DNA of 64,000 nucleotides from contig OX463788.1 in the NCBI GenBank assembly GCA_949825025.1, positions 33,467,078-33,531,077 on the forward strand, given 5' to 3'. Source of the stretch: Siphlonurus alternatus. Taxonomy: Eukaryota; Arthropoda; Insecta; Ephemeroptera; Siphlonuridae. Shown here in pieces: positions 9,681-17,780 of the stretch (position 1 is the first letter of the stretch; each line of letters begins with the position of its first letter). The notes below the pieces were generated by a model, which searched no databases, was not told the origin of the DNA, and was given only the letters and a program-made list of their open reading frames with translations. Both the position numbers and the translations under genes were made by a program.

Positions 9681-12070
9681 TATATATATCGTCTTAGAAA
9701 TAGACTTATGAGTTGTTGGATTTGGGAGCATATTACAGACTTTCTCCATTGAATTTGAAAAACATTCTTGCAATTTACTATTCTTTATAAATAAACATAT
9801 TGTTCATTGTCATGGCAGTAGTATGAGTAGAGTTTGGCCTTGAAGCAAGTCGAATTTAAACATTGCACTGATGAAGTTCACATTTTTGAGCTACTGAACT
9901 TTGCACATTCCTTCATTCTTTGTGTGATAACAATCAATATATGCTATCTATACTTTATTTTTTTACCATTGTTTTGCAGTATGTTTTGCAGCTCTAGTCA
10001 GAACATTGTCTCACAATCTAACAGTATTCAAATTAAGGAAAATAAACCATTTAGGTTGTGATAATCTTATTAAAAGAAAAGGATAGGAATAACCAGCAAG
10101 GCCTTACCGATCGACAGAGTCACAGCAGGTGGAAATTGTTGCGGTCACAGAGGTTCACTTGAAAGTTTTTACATTTTTGAAACGTTTCGCATCGTGGAGA
10201 TGCTTCTTCAGTCACACTTCTTCTTGTGACTGAAGAAGCATCTCCACGATGCGAAACGTTTCAAAAATGTAAAAACTTTCGAGTGAACCTCTGTGACCGC
10301 AAGAATTTCAATCTAACAGTATTGTAATTTTCATTTACTACCATAGTCAACTAGGCATTTGATCAAGTGATTGACAGTTATCTGGGTGATTATTATAGTT
10401 TAAGGATGAATCTCAGTAGGTTGATATCTCACAATCGTACCGCCTGAATGCAACAAGACTTGCAGGGGACTTAGAACTCACCATCAATAGGTGGCATACA
10501 AATTTTGAAGCGAATCTGTCTTATCAGTTTTGTGAAAACTGAGGTAGAAGTTTAACATTGACCTTATGGACGGAAACCGGAAATGGAGCTGTTTTAAGAA
10601 AACTGCAAGACTGAATTTGCCCAAACCATAAGCGATTAAGTTTTAGAACATTCTCGATTTTTTAAAATTTATTTCATTCGATTCGTTTGCAGGGAAATAT
10701 TCTTTGATTCCGAAGTAACTGAGATTAATCGTTAATGTTGTTTTCCTATTTCAGCCAAATGTTGAGCGTTGTGCTGTTGAAGAAATGCGCCAAGCAGAAG
10801 CAGCAGGACTGTTCCACTATGATGGTCCTAGCACAAGTCATGGTCAGCCACCCCCTGGTGTTCCACTGGACGATGACGATGATGTTGGCTTTGATGACGC
10901 CACTGAAAACAACTTTGTAGAACATGTTGGAGCAGCTGCACCTGTTGTCCACACTTTACCCCAGGTGCCCATCGAGGATATCGAGCAACCAAGTTTGCTA
11001 TTGGCAGGAACATTGGATGAGATCATTCCAGGAGTAGAGGATCTCGACTTGAATAGCCCTGAAATAAAAAAACTTACAGAAGAGGTAAACATAGATTTGT
11101 AGAAAATCTATTACATTCTTTAAGATTTTTTCTAATGACACTATTTTTTTTAAAATGAATGAATTAATTATTTTAAAAAATGAACTAACGATATTTATGT
11201 ATTTAAAGAATCTAGAAACACATACGATAGAACAAGTTTTGTTCGGAAGGGAGATAGTTCGAGCTTTTAGCTGTCATTGACCAAGCAAAAAGAGAGAAAA
11301 AAATATTGATTAAATTTTCTCTTTTTGCTGGGTCAATGACGGCTAAAAGCTTGAACTATCTCCCTTCCCAACAAAACAATGAATTGATGAAAGTAAACTT
11401 CTATCTAAAAATGTGGGGTAAATTCTTCTATAAAATTCTCTTTTAATAGTCACAAAGAGACCACCTACACTCACAGTACATAATAATCAATTTATGTTTG
11501 AAAGCAGGTTTTATTATTATAGTTTCCTGCCACGTAGTCTTTCAAACCTTATATTACTCCTGGAAATTGCAGGAAATAACTCAATTTCTTCTCGTTCCTG
11601 CTTCCAATTGCAAGCTAAACCTTAACAAATGGAAGCAGAAATTACAATATTTACATAAGGTCTGTTCGTAAATACACAATCAGAAAGAATCGATTATTTG
11701 TGATGAAGCTTCTGCACATGGAACATAAGGTTCATCACAAAAAATCAATTCTTTCTGATTGTGTATTTACAAACAGACCTATAATTTCCAACAATTTTTT
11801 AATGCAATCTAATGCTTGAAAGACTGTATGTCACAGGTAAAGTTAGTAATAATAATGTAATATATAATTTTGTTATGGCTTGTTCAAAAGTTAAAAAAAT
11901 GTATAATAAGCATATGTATTTATTCTGGTTTGTCTTTGATAAAAGAAGAAAAAATGCAAACATATTTTTGCATTATTGTTCACAAGTGTGTGCATGGTGA
12001 AATTTTTTACTGTTACTCTCGATTTCTGTTACAGACGGACTCTTTTGATGAAGATGACCTGTTGGGATGA
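993..12070 (+). CDS. COPB2: Coatomer subunit beta-prime (beta'-COP), 14 of 15 coding exons
   Basis: Beta'-COP is a subunit of the COPI coat that drives retrograde Golgi-to-ER and intra-Golgi vesicle traffic and binds C-terminal dilysine signals. Coding exons: 993-1151, 1616-1808, 2516-2863, 3559-3749, 4037-4239, 5093-5292, 5838-6088, 6259-6389, 6494-6701, 7463-7697, 8611-8767, 8957-9164, 10755-11084, 12035-12070. All junctions are GT-AG and the phases agree throughout, giving 949 residues plus an initiator Met supplied upstream (950; human protein 906 from memory). Order: first WD40 propeller about 1-300, second propeller about 300-600, alpha-solenoid about 600-830, acidic low-complexity tail 830-950. 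Long stretches match vertebrate beta'-COP almost residue for residue ([32 protein letters not shown]). R17, K19, R61 and D208 fall where yeast beta'-COP has dilysine-binding residues (positions recalled, not aligned). The stop is TGA at 12068-12070. The gene is intact; only the first exon is unresolved. Confidence 0.97.
1243..1290 (+). mobile_element. 3' end of a non-LTR element (intron 2)
   Basis: AATAAAG followed by ATTATTCTATTCTAT, the same AATAAA plus TTCTA-repeat tail seen inverted at 58619. Read as a short 3' remnant of a LINE on the + strand. Confidence 0.4.
1366..1440 (-). mobile_element. Short non-LTR 3' remnant (intron 2)
   Basis: TTTCA/TTTTA repeats followed by TCTCTTTCATGGGCAC. 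The same join of TTTCA repeats to CTCTTTCATGGGCAC occurs at 23616-23645, so it is a dispersed repeat end. Read on the minus strand it ends in GAAAT-type repeats. Confidence 0.35.
1616..1808 (+). CDS. COPB2: COPB2 coding exon 3
   Basis: Residues 55-119 ([11 protein letters not shown] to ILTSS), WD40 blades 1-3. The acceptor is TTTTTTCAG and the donor GTAAGT; the exon ends in phase 1. R61 lies in the region that contacts dilysine cargo in yeast beta'-COP. Confidence 0.96.
2140..2220 (-). mobile_element. Non-LTR 3' remnant (intron 3)
   Basis: TTTTGACATACAAGCTGTGT plus GAATAAT matches CTTTGACATACAAATTGTGT at 58634 with few changes; here it is preceded by an ATT repeat tail. Same LINE family, minus strand. 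Confidence 0.45.
2516..2863 (+). CDS. COPB2: COPB2 coding exon 4
   Basis: Residues 119-235. Holds the most conserved WD repeats ([44 protein letters not shown]). The acceptor is TTTTTGCAG and the donor GTAAGT; phase 1 on both sides. Confidence 0.97.
3383..3475. mobile_element. Partial MITE, AGGTCTGTT family (intron 4)
   Basis: Begins AGGTCTGTTTGCAAAAACAC and resembles the left arm of the complete element at 11658-11780; TA precedes it. The right arm is degraded. Confidence 0.5.
3559..3749 (+). CDS. COPB2: COPB2 coding exon 5
   Basis: Residues 235-298 ([18 protein letters not shown] to YDEGSIMIK), the last blades of the first propeller. The acceptor is CTTTCTAG and the donor GTAATG; ends in phase 0. 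Confidence 0.96.
4037..4239 (+). CDS. COPB2: COPB2 coding exon 6
   Basis: Residues 299-366 ([18 protein letters not shown] to HNPNGR), the junction between the two propellers. The acceptor is TGTGCAG; the donor GTTAGA is weaker than the others. Ends in phase 2. Confidence 0.95.
4480..4665. mobile_element. Foldback element in intron 6
   Basis: Terminal inverted repeats of 21 bases (TTAGCTGCGTTTTTCTATTCC and GGAATAGAAAAACACAGCCAA, two mismatches) around a 144-base centre. No coding capacity. Confidence 0.6.
4752..4857. mobile_element. Foldback element in intron 6
   Basis: Inverted ends TGTTCACATGACAGTGTTTA and the counterpart ending ATCATGTGTACA, a 106-base imperfect palindrome. Confidence 0.45.
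5093..5292 (+). CDS. COPB2: COPB2 coding exon 7
   Basis: Residues 366-433 ([20 protein letters not shown] to FKPEFGAE), second propeller. The acceptor is ATTTCAG and the donor GTAAAG; ends in phase 1. Confidence 0.96.
5330..5476 (+). mobile_element. Possible non-LTR 3' end (intron 7)
   Basis: A T-rich region leads to GAATAAAAATGAAATGAAATG, a poly(A)-signal-like motif joined to a GAAAT repeat, the usual form of a LINE tail. No coding remnant is seen. Confidence 0.3.
5838..6088 (+). CDS. COPB2: COPB2 coding exon 8
   Basis: Residues 433-516 ([20 protein letters not shown] to DGIEDAFE), second propeller. The acceptor is CCCACAG and the donor GTAAGG; ends in phase 0. GC-richer than the surrounding introns. 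Confidence 0.96.
6259..6389 (+). CDS. COPB2: COPB2 coding exon 9
   Basis: Residues 517-560 ([18 protein letters not shown] to IVTISHLDR), second propeller. The acceptor TTGTTAAG has AAG in place of CAG/TAG and a poor pyrimidine tract. The donor is GTAATA; ends in phase 2. Confidence 0.95.
6494..6701 (+). CDS. COPB2: COPB2 coding exon 10
   Basis: Residues 560-629 ([18 protein letters not shown] to RVAHFLEKQ), the end of the second propeller and start of the helical solenoid. The acceptor ATATAG follows a 24-T run; the donor is GTACAT. Ends in phase 0. Confidence 0.95.
6764..6796. mobile_element. Fragment of the 11236 MITE family (intron 10)
   Basis: AAAGCTTAAACCATCTCCC continuing into TTCCCAACAAA matches the right arm of the element at 11236-11377 with about three changes. 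Confidence 0.5.
7463..7697 (+). CDS. COPB2: COPB2 coding exon 11
   Basis: Residues 630-708 ([20 protein letters not shown] to [10 protein letters not shown]), alpha-solenoid. The acceptor is GTTTGCAG and the donor GTTATA; ends in phase 1. Confidence 0.95.
8041..8101. repeat. (ATT)n/(TTTA)n microsatellite in intron 11
   Basis: About 60 bases of ATT then TTTA repeats lying 50 bases before a MITE. Confidence 0.9.
8154..8490. mobile_element. MITE with ~90-base inverted repeats (intron 11)
   Basis: TTTAAAGGTGAACTGAAGGG at the left returns inverted at the right end; the arms continue through TTCCCTTTAGGGAACC-type sequence and CATCTGCACTAATTTTTTCATG with high identity. The GC-rich loop has CGCCGCGGCG and CGATCGCGAGCG. 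337 bases, non-coding. Confidence 0.85.
8611..8767 (+). CDS. COPB2: COPB2 coding exon 12
   Basis: Residues 708-760 ([19 protein letters not shown] to LPEAAFFAR), alpha-solenoid. The acceptor is CCCTCCCCAG and the donor GTAATA; ends in phase 2. Confidence 0.95.
8957..9164 (+). CDS. COPB2: COPB2 coding exon 13
   Basis: Residues 760-829 ([18 protein letters not shown] to ASKYPLLK), the end of the solenoid that joins alpha-COP in the known COPI cage. The acceptor is GCCCTCAG and the donor GTAAGT; ends in phase 0. Confidence 0.95.
9470..9680. repeat. Poly-T tracts in intron 13
   Basis: Three T homopolymers; the longest is about 50 bases at 9627-9677. The length may be unreliable in assembly. Confidence 0.9.
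10014..10323. mobile_element. 280-base insertion with 15-base target duplication and giant hairpin
   Basis: CAATCTAACAGTATT occurs at 10014-10028 and again at 10309-10323, flanking 280 inserted bases. The inserted right part is an inverted repeat: arms of about 85 bases (10132-10216 and 10225-10309, two mismatches seen) around an 8-base loop. Each arm carries CTGAAGA, a 5-bp stem-loop (GCATC/GATGC, 10238-10252) and GAAAC, similar to a hammerhead-ribozyme core and to repeats linked to Penelope-like elements. The long target duplication points to a retroelement. The family is inferred. Confidence 0.7.
10755..11084 (+). CDS. COPB2: COPB2 coding exon 14
   Basis: Residues 830-939. Begins [18 protein letters not shown], then a Pro/Gly/Asp-rich low-complexity stretch with five consecutive Asp, then [16 protein letters not shown]. 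This tail is poorly conserved in the family and explains why the protein exceeds the human length. The acceptor is CTATTTCAG and the donor GTAAAC. Confidence 0.93.
11236..11377. mobile_element. Foldback MITE in intron 14
   Basis: Arms of about 60 bases: GTTTTGTTCGGAAGGGAGAT and the inverted ATCTCCCTTCCCAACAAAAC, continuing through TTTAGCTGTCATTGACC. The loop is an AT-rich stretch of about 20 bases. A fragment of the same family is at 6764. Confidence 0.8.
11658..11780. mobile_element. Foldback MITE, AGGTCTGTT family (intron 14)
   Basis: Arms of about 50 bases: AGGTCTGTTCGTAAATACAC and the inverted GTGTATTTACAAACAGACCT, near-perfect. TA lies on both sides, as in Tc1/mariner-type insertions. 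A related half copy is at 3383. Confidence 0.8.
12035..12070 (+). CDS. COPB2: COPB2 coding exon 15 (terminal)
   Basis: Eleven codons, [11 protein letters not shown], then TGA. The acceptor is CTGTTACAG. The acidic end resembles the DEDILDD-type end of the human protein, which supports this short exon as the real terminus. Confidence 0.9.
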   Translation, partial: TDSFDEDDLLG

Positions 12071-12404
12071 AGAGATATATTCATTTTTCACTCATATTTT
12101 TTCATACTAAAAGCATGCTGCATCCAGGGCTGCATATAATTTAAATTTATTCACTATTAGTTTATTTATTTTGTTTTTCTTTTTGCATCAGTTGCAGAAC
12201 AATTTAAAAGATTCAAATTTTCCACTATTATCAGTTAAAACTTAAAATGTATGTGTGCAATTTTATTTGCAAACATACAACACTAGTCAATATTGAGCAC
12301 AATCATTGGAGTTTAGCGCAACATAAAAAATTGGCAGCAATATAAAAAACAAAGAGTATTACAGCACATATTTATAACATTACATAAGGTACATTTCTTG
12401 CCAA

Positions 12405-12410
12405 AATAAA
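12405..12410 (+). promoter_or_regulatory. Candidate COPB2 poly(A) signal
   Basis: First clear AATAAA after the COPB2 stop, 335 bases downstream, followed by an A-rich run. Bases 12071-12404 would be the 3' UTR. No cleavage site can be proved from sequence. Confidence 0.4.
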
Positions 12411-12420
12411 AAAAAAAAAT

Positions 12421-12690
12421 AAAAATAAAAAATTCCAATGACGAAATTAAACTAAACTTTTCCAATGACGTAATTCAACTATTGATTTTTTTTTTTTTTT
12501 TTTTAATACATCCATTCCTTAAATATATTTTTTTTTATTGGCCTGGAACTTGTTAGAGGAATTAATAACATTATAAATTAAATAATGTTTAGTTTCTTGT
12601 ATAATAAAATTTAATATCTATACATAATAAAAAAAAAAAAAAAAAAACATATACATATAAAGAATTTTACTTCTGTTTTTGTTTATAATA
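12421..12690. other. A/T-rich spacer after COPB2
   Basis: Poly-T (about 12487-12504) and poly-A (about 12630-12648) runs, with no open frame or other repeat recognised. Confidence 0.6.
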
Positions 12691-13032
12691 ATACCCTTGA
12701 CACCATTTTACCCTTTTGGGTGTGGCCAGGCTGATATTTAGCCTTGTCAGTTAGAGTTATCTTGCGACCATGCTGGGGCTTACCAGGCTCCTAGAACACT
12801 TTCCTGCACTCTTCTGGGCTCCTACTACCAGATCTGTGCAGCCTGCAATGGCAGTGCAATACTGCAGGGCAGCGGAGTATAGACAGCCTTGAGCTACCTT
12901 CTTCCTACCAACTCCATAATCTAGTAATCAGTCACACTCATCCCAATTCTTGAAAAGTCTGCCGGGTTCGGGAATCGAACCGGGGACCTCTCGGACCAGA
13001 ACCAGGGGTACTAACCACTACACTACAGATCA
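12690..13032 (-). mobile_element. tRNA-derived SINE
   Basis: Read on the minus strand, 13032-12961 is a tRNA-like head. It has an A-box-like TAGTGTAGTGGTTAG and an exact pol III B box GGTTCGATTCC, and resembles Asp/Glu/Gln-type tRNAs. An unrelated GC-richer body of about 270 bases follows, ending in an AT-rich tail near 12690. The head does not fold as an intact tRNA with CCA-ready acceptor arms, so it is a SINE and not a tRNA gene. Confidence 0.75.
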
Positions 13033-13114
13033 GGTTTATACCTCGTTAATATCAGGTTGCTTTGGGAGTGCCTTAGTAAATATGTCATTCAGAGTATGTG
13101 TAAGATGACAATAC

Positions 13115-13432
13115 AATGAGATATTAGGATGTGAAAATTTTAGTGGCTTAATCGAAAGAAGGGGTAAAATATGGTGCTGTGAATTTTTTCAGATTTTTCT
13201 GAGACCGGGATCTATTTTTAAAAAATTATTGAAAGTCTATTTTGATGACGTCACGGGCGGCACTGCCCTATTCTTTTCTGAAGGAGTGCCGCGCGTGACG
13301 TCATCAAAATAGACTTTCGATAATTTTTTGAAAATAGTTCCCGGTCTCAGAAAAATCTGAAAAAATTCACAGTACCATTTTTTTACCCCTTTCGATTAAG
13401 CCACTAAAATTTTTACATTCTAATATCTCATT
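13115..13432. mobile_element. MITE with paired TGACGTCA sites (related subfamily)
   Basis: A full-length palindrome: AATGAGATATTAGGATGTGA at the left returns inverted at the right. The inner part (TTTTTCAGATTTTTCTGAGA, then AAAAAATTATTGAAAGTC) is shared with the 13913 family. CRE octamers sit at 13246-13253 and 13296-13303. It abuts the next MITE directly. Confidence 0.8.
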
Positions 13433-13809
13433 AAGGGTAAGATAATGCCAGCAATGTTTAAAAAAAAATCCCTCATACAAAAATTATGAAAAATTGAAAT
13501 GTTCTCCTCTACACCCCCTATCAGTTATAGCTAAAATATCAGGTATACAAATAAGATCTGGTATTTGAGTTATGAATTTTTAAAGTTGAATACTTTATAG
13601 CATGGAGAATTGGAACTTCCATGTTAAATTAGTCAACTTTAAAAATTCAGTACTCAAAAACTAGATCGTATTTGTACATCTGATATTTCAGCTACCGATA
13701 GGGGGTGTAGAGGAGAACATTTTAAATATTTTTCATAATTTTAGTGTGAGCGATTTTTTTTTTTTTTTTTTTTTAAAAAACATTGGTGGTGTTATATATC
13801 TTACCCTTA
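13432..13809. mobile_element. MITE with TAAGGGTAAGATA ends
   Basis: TAAGGGTAAGATAATGCC at the left and TATATATCTTACCCTTA at the right are inverted. Long inner arms include GTTCTCCTCTACACCCCC and TTTTTAAAGTTGA. A partial copy is at 30703-30895. Confidence 0.8.
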
Positions 13810-13912
13810 TGGATTACATATATATGTATATAGAATTGGTAGAAAAAAGGGGGTGTTTAAATTAATTCTTCAAAAGGGACTGATTGATTGGTCAAATCTC
13901 ATGCATGGTTTC

Positions 13913-14234
13913 TAATGGAGTATCGACCTCAAAATTTTTTATTGCAGAAATGGATAGAGGAGCGTGCAAAGTTATGCTACCCTGATTTTTTTCAGATTTT
14001 TTTGAGCCCGGAGGAACTATTTTTAAAAAAATTATTGAATGTTCTTCTATTGTGACGTCACGCGGCGGCAAGTCCTATCTTTTTCTCGTGACGTCACCAA
14101 AAGAACTTTCAGTAATTTTTTAAAAATAGTTCCCGGGCTCTAAAAAATCTGAAAAAAATCAGAGTAGCATAACTTTGCACGCTCTATCCATTTCTGCTAT
14201 AAAAAAAAATTGAGGTCGATCTGATACTCCATTA
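13913..14234. mobile_element. MITE with paired TGACGTCA sites, copy A
   Basis: Ends TAATGGAGTATCGACCTCAA and the inverse, with arms of about 130 bases. TA at both ends fits a Tc1/mariner-like target. CRE octamers at 14053-14060 and 14089-14096 flank the short centre. Other copies are at 33976 and 56383. Confidence 0.85.
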
Positions 14235-14415
14235 TGTTTTGTCTCAAGTAATTAAGGTGTATTATAGCACCTGGAAAACAAGAAATTTAATTTAAGAGTT
14301 ACTAAGATAATCATGGAATTCCATTTACAAATTTAAAAATTAATGGAGATTTCAAATGTGACAATATTTTCTATTTTAAATGTCAAAAACGTTCAAATCT
14401 GCTTCAAGGCAATTC

Positions 14416-14541
14416 AATTGCATGGGGGTACGTAACTATAAGGCAAGCTCCAGTTTGTTGATTATTGCAACAGTTAAAATCAACAAACTGGATCGAGCTT
14501 GCTTAGTTAATTATAATACGTGTATCTTACTCCATGCAATT
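14416..14541. mobile_element. Small foldback element
   Basis: AATTGCATGGGGGTACG and CCATGCAATT are inverted; inner arms AAGGCAAGCTCCAGTTTGTT and the inverse ATCAACAAACTGGATCGAGC. 126 bases. Confidence 0.65.
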
Positions 14542-15066
14542 AGCTGATTTAATATCATATGAAATTTACCATATTAAAATATAGAAAACTTCGTCTGATT
14601 ATACGTACGCATTTCAGTATTATATAAATGGCCAAAAACAGCAGATTCTGGTAATATTTTTATATTTAGAATTTATATATTATATCTCGAGCATCTTTCA
14701 TGGGCAATACGAAATACAATATATTACAAATAATATACAAGTTAAATGTTAATAAAATGTCCATGGAGCATATGAAAAAGATTGATGCTGAGCAGTCCAT
14801 TCACTAACAAATCGTTTAAATTGTTTTATGTATTATTTGAATTTTACAAGAAAAATTAAGCAATGCCAACTCAATTTGACTTAATTAATGCTTGAATTAA
14901 TAATCATTGCTAAAAATATTTCGAATTAGCGCTCCTCCAAATGGAACCGAAGTTAAAAAGATAAAGAAAGAAAAAAAGGTTAAAAGTGTACCTCCCATAT
15001 AGAATTGGCCATATTTAATTATGGTTCTCCAGGAAAAAAATTCAAAAGTCAGAGAGAACGTATCAT

Positions 15067-15205
15067 GGCATTTTAATTTAACATGGGGCCTTAATTGCCT
15101 GAAAAATAACCTCAATTTATTATACTCGAAGAAAGTTCGTTCCACGAACTTTCTTTTGGGAATCGATCGAGGGGTTTTGACAGTTAAGGCCCCATGTTAA
15201 ATGCC
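15067..15205. mobile_element. Small foldback element with inner hairpin
   Basis: Outer arms TTTAACATGGGGCCTTAA and TTAAGGCCCCATGTTAAA plus an inner 10-bp stem GAAAGTTCGT/ACGAACTTTC at about 15131-15153. Confidence 0.65.
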
Positions 15206-16199
15206 GCGTTCAGGCTGACTTTGGATTTGTTCTTTGTATTCTGCATTAAAACTCCCACTTTAAGTACGGAAGGTTTGCTAATTTTTCAGAGTTCATAAGA
15301 GTGAATTGCCACGTCACTGAGTTCTCACTGCATGACAATTAATACCCTAATTATATTTAGTACAAAATTAGCTGTCTATCCGTCAAGGGCCCCGGGCCTG
15401 CACATATTTGTATATAAGTTAATCATTAATGGTGTTAGAAAAAAAAATAAATAATACGGGGAAATAGTATAAAAAAATATTACGGCAAATTTTTTAAATG
15501 TCTGTAAGCATCAGGACGTTATCCTGTAAGCAAGCAACCCAACAATCTCGTGCATGGCGCTTCCTTATATTGGAAGTTGAGAATTATTATAAAACCTGCA
15601 ATGTGTATAATGTATATTTATGTACACTCCCTTCGAATAAATCTGTCCAATTCAGCTACACTTTAATATGACCAGATGTGGAGATCGTATATATTTTTAT
15701 TTGAAAGCTAGGAGTTTATAGTGTACTATAGCTAGTATGCATACATGAATTATAATAAAATATCTACAATTAAGTTAATTCTGTAAAAATTATAATCCTT
15801 TGTGATTTCAATACACGCATTTTTAATGTAGCAAGATGTACTCCTCAACTCCCGTATAATATCTATTGTATATATCGTTCACTGCAATGCACGCGACGTA
15901 ATACGCAATTAATTTACGCACATTCTTATACGAACTTAATATATATTAATTAATTACAATTAAGATTATTATAATATATATATATATTATTATATACATT
16001 AAAAAATTGGAAAGTATATATTTTTAGAATGAAAATAATTCATAAGCAATATAAAAACAATACAATTAATATATCTTTTATATATCGTACGTAGCTCGAC
16101 TTGAATAATGTGCATCTAGCTGCCTATAATACCATGATTTCATAAATGGTACAAACCTATCATATGTTCAATCTGTAAAAATTCTGATGGGTATAATTA
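15206..16199. other. AT-rich intergenic DNA, nothing recognised
   Basis: No convincing coding frame, RNA gene or repeat family seen; short TA runs near 15970. Confidence 0.5.
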
Positions 16200-16800
16200 T
16201 ATCTTCAGATTTAAAATGGAATTTTCAGTCTGAAACTGTAAGATGTAAAGTGGCTATAAAGTTGTTAGGATTTTTATGCTGCGTAATTTTACGGATTGTA
16301 CAGTACACCTAAAATAAATCGTTTTGCATATTTATCTCTTATAAGATCAAATATCACTTATGGCGCTCCTGCTTGGCACCTGACAAAACGGACAAAAGTA
16401 AGGAAACATGCACAAGTTCAGTAGAATTGAAAGAAAAGCACTGCAATTTATCTATAATAAATCTTCTCCTGACTGCAGTTCTATAACAGAAATCTATACT
16501 GTTCTATTATATATACAAGATAAATTTCAAGTTATTGATCTCATTTTCCTAAAAAAAAAAAATGTGATAATGGACGTATAGATTGTGATATTACAAGTAC
16601 AATTAAGCTTGGAAGGCCTATAGGCCAGAATGGTGCAACATATATTACTGATTGCCCCCAAAGTAAAAGATTATATAGACTTTTATAAAAAGGGTGATGT
16701 GCATAGAACCGTCAAGTTGCATGAGTCCAAATGGTAATTTTGCAAAAGCTGAAACCATTCACTATTCACTACATTGCAAAAAATTGTACCTAATAATTAA
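16200..16800 (+). pseudogene. Decayed non-LTR reverse transcriptase C-terminal part
   Basis: Frames broken by stops and shifts read LIRSNITYGAPAWHLTKRTK (about 16336-16395), then after a shift RIERKALQFIYNKSSPDC (about 16420-16476). These match the post-catalytic region of CR1/Jockey-group reverse transcriptases (SLVRP..EYG..W; ..ALRFIYN). Dead remnant with no usable ORF. Confidence 0.7.
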
Positions 16801-17004
16801 CTGTATTTTACTCTGGCAATGTTAAGAAACTGATAGTTTATATACTTATTATTTGTATATAATATATAAATCTGACAAATTTATAAGCTGCCACTTTTTG
16901 TGTTTTAGCACCTTATAATTGGTGTTTTGCGTGCTATCCTCAACCTAACTCTTATTCTTGTACATTTTATTATGTATTTATGGGTGAAATAATAAGTGAA
17001 TCTC

Positions 17005-17133
17005 GTTGCAGTAATGAGCTGTCTGCTATATTGCTATATTTCAGGTGAGCGCAGTTATGAGCTGAAAATCGGTGTGAAATAAAGCTCACGTGTACGCGCT
17101 CACCTGAAATAGCACGTAGCTCATTACTGCAAC
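17005..17133. mobile_element. Foldback element
   Basis: GTTGCAGTAATGAGCT and AGCTCATTACTGCAAC are inverted, continued by TTTCAGGTGAGCGC and GCGCTCACCTGAAA. 129 bases. Confidence 0.75.
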
Positions 17134-17780
17134 AAAATCGTGGTAAGCAGATATATATCTCATTATTCCGGACGAGGGATGATATATATACAGTCCCAGT
17201 AAACACAGGGTGTCAAGAATGTGTTAGACAAATATGCTGTAGAGAGTGTATAAAAGAGTGTTAATTGGCACGACATAGTTTTGTGTTTGATACTGGGAGT
17301 AATTAATATAACATAATATAACGAAAATACTTATTTATAAAATACTATAACAGTATATATTATAAAACACACGCATTTTAACATGCACTTTCTTCAGTAT
17401 TAGTCAAATTAATATGATCATTTTACCTATGGTGTAGAAATTAGAAATTGACAAAATTAATTGTATGACATGATATATTGAGTATGATTCACGAATGAAA
17501 TGCAAGTTTTTTACTTAATTACCGCGGTTAGCATCAACCTAACTAAGGGCATTAACCGTAATTAGTTAGAAATCAACCTAATTGTCTCCGTGAATATTAA
17601 AGCCCATATAAATAAAATAAATAAAATAATAATAATAATAATTTTATGCTCAGGTGACAATGAATGTTACAATGACTTTGTTACTCGATGCTTTTTAAGT
17701 TATATATATAACATCATTAAAAGTGCTAATTATAAAAAAATATAAAGACAAAAAATATAACCTCCTATATAATGTGGAAA
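17134..17780. other. AT-rich intergenic DNA
   Basis: A small imperfect inverted repeat near 17530-17585 (ACCGCGGTTA and TTAACCGTAAT); otherwise nothing recognised. Confidence 0.4.

Noticed and set aside
12961..13032. Functional tRNA gene
   Set aside because: Has A and B boxes but poor acceptor and anticodon pairing, and is joined to a SINE body.
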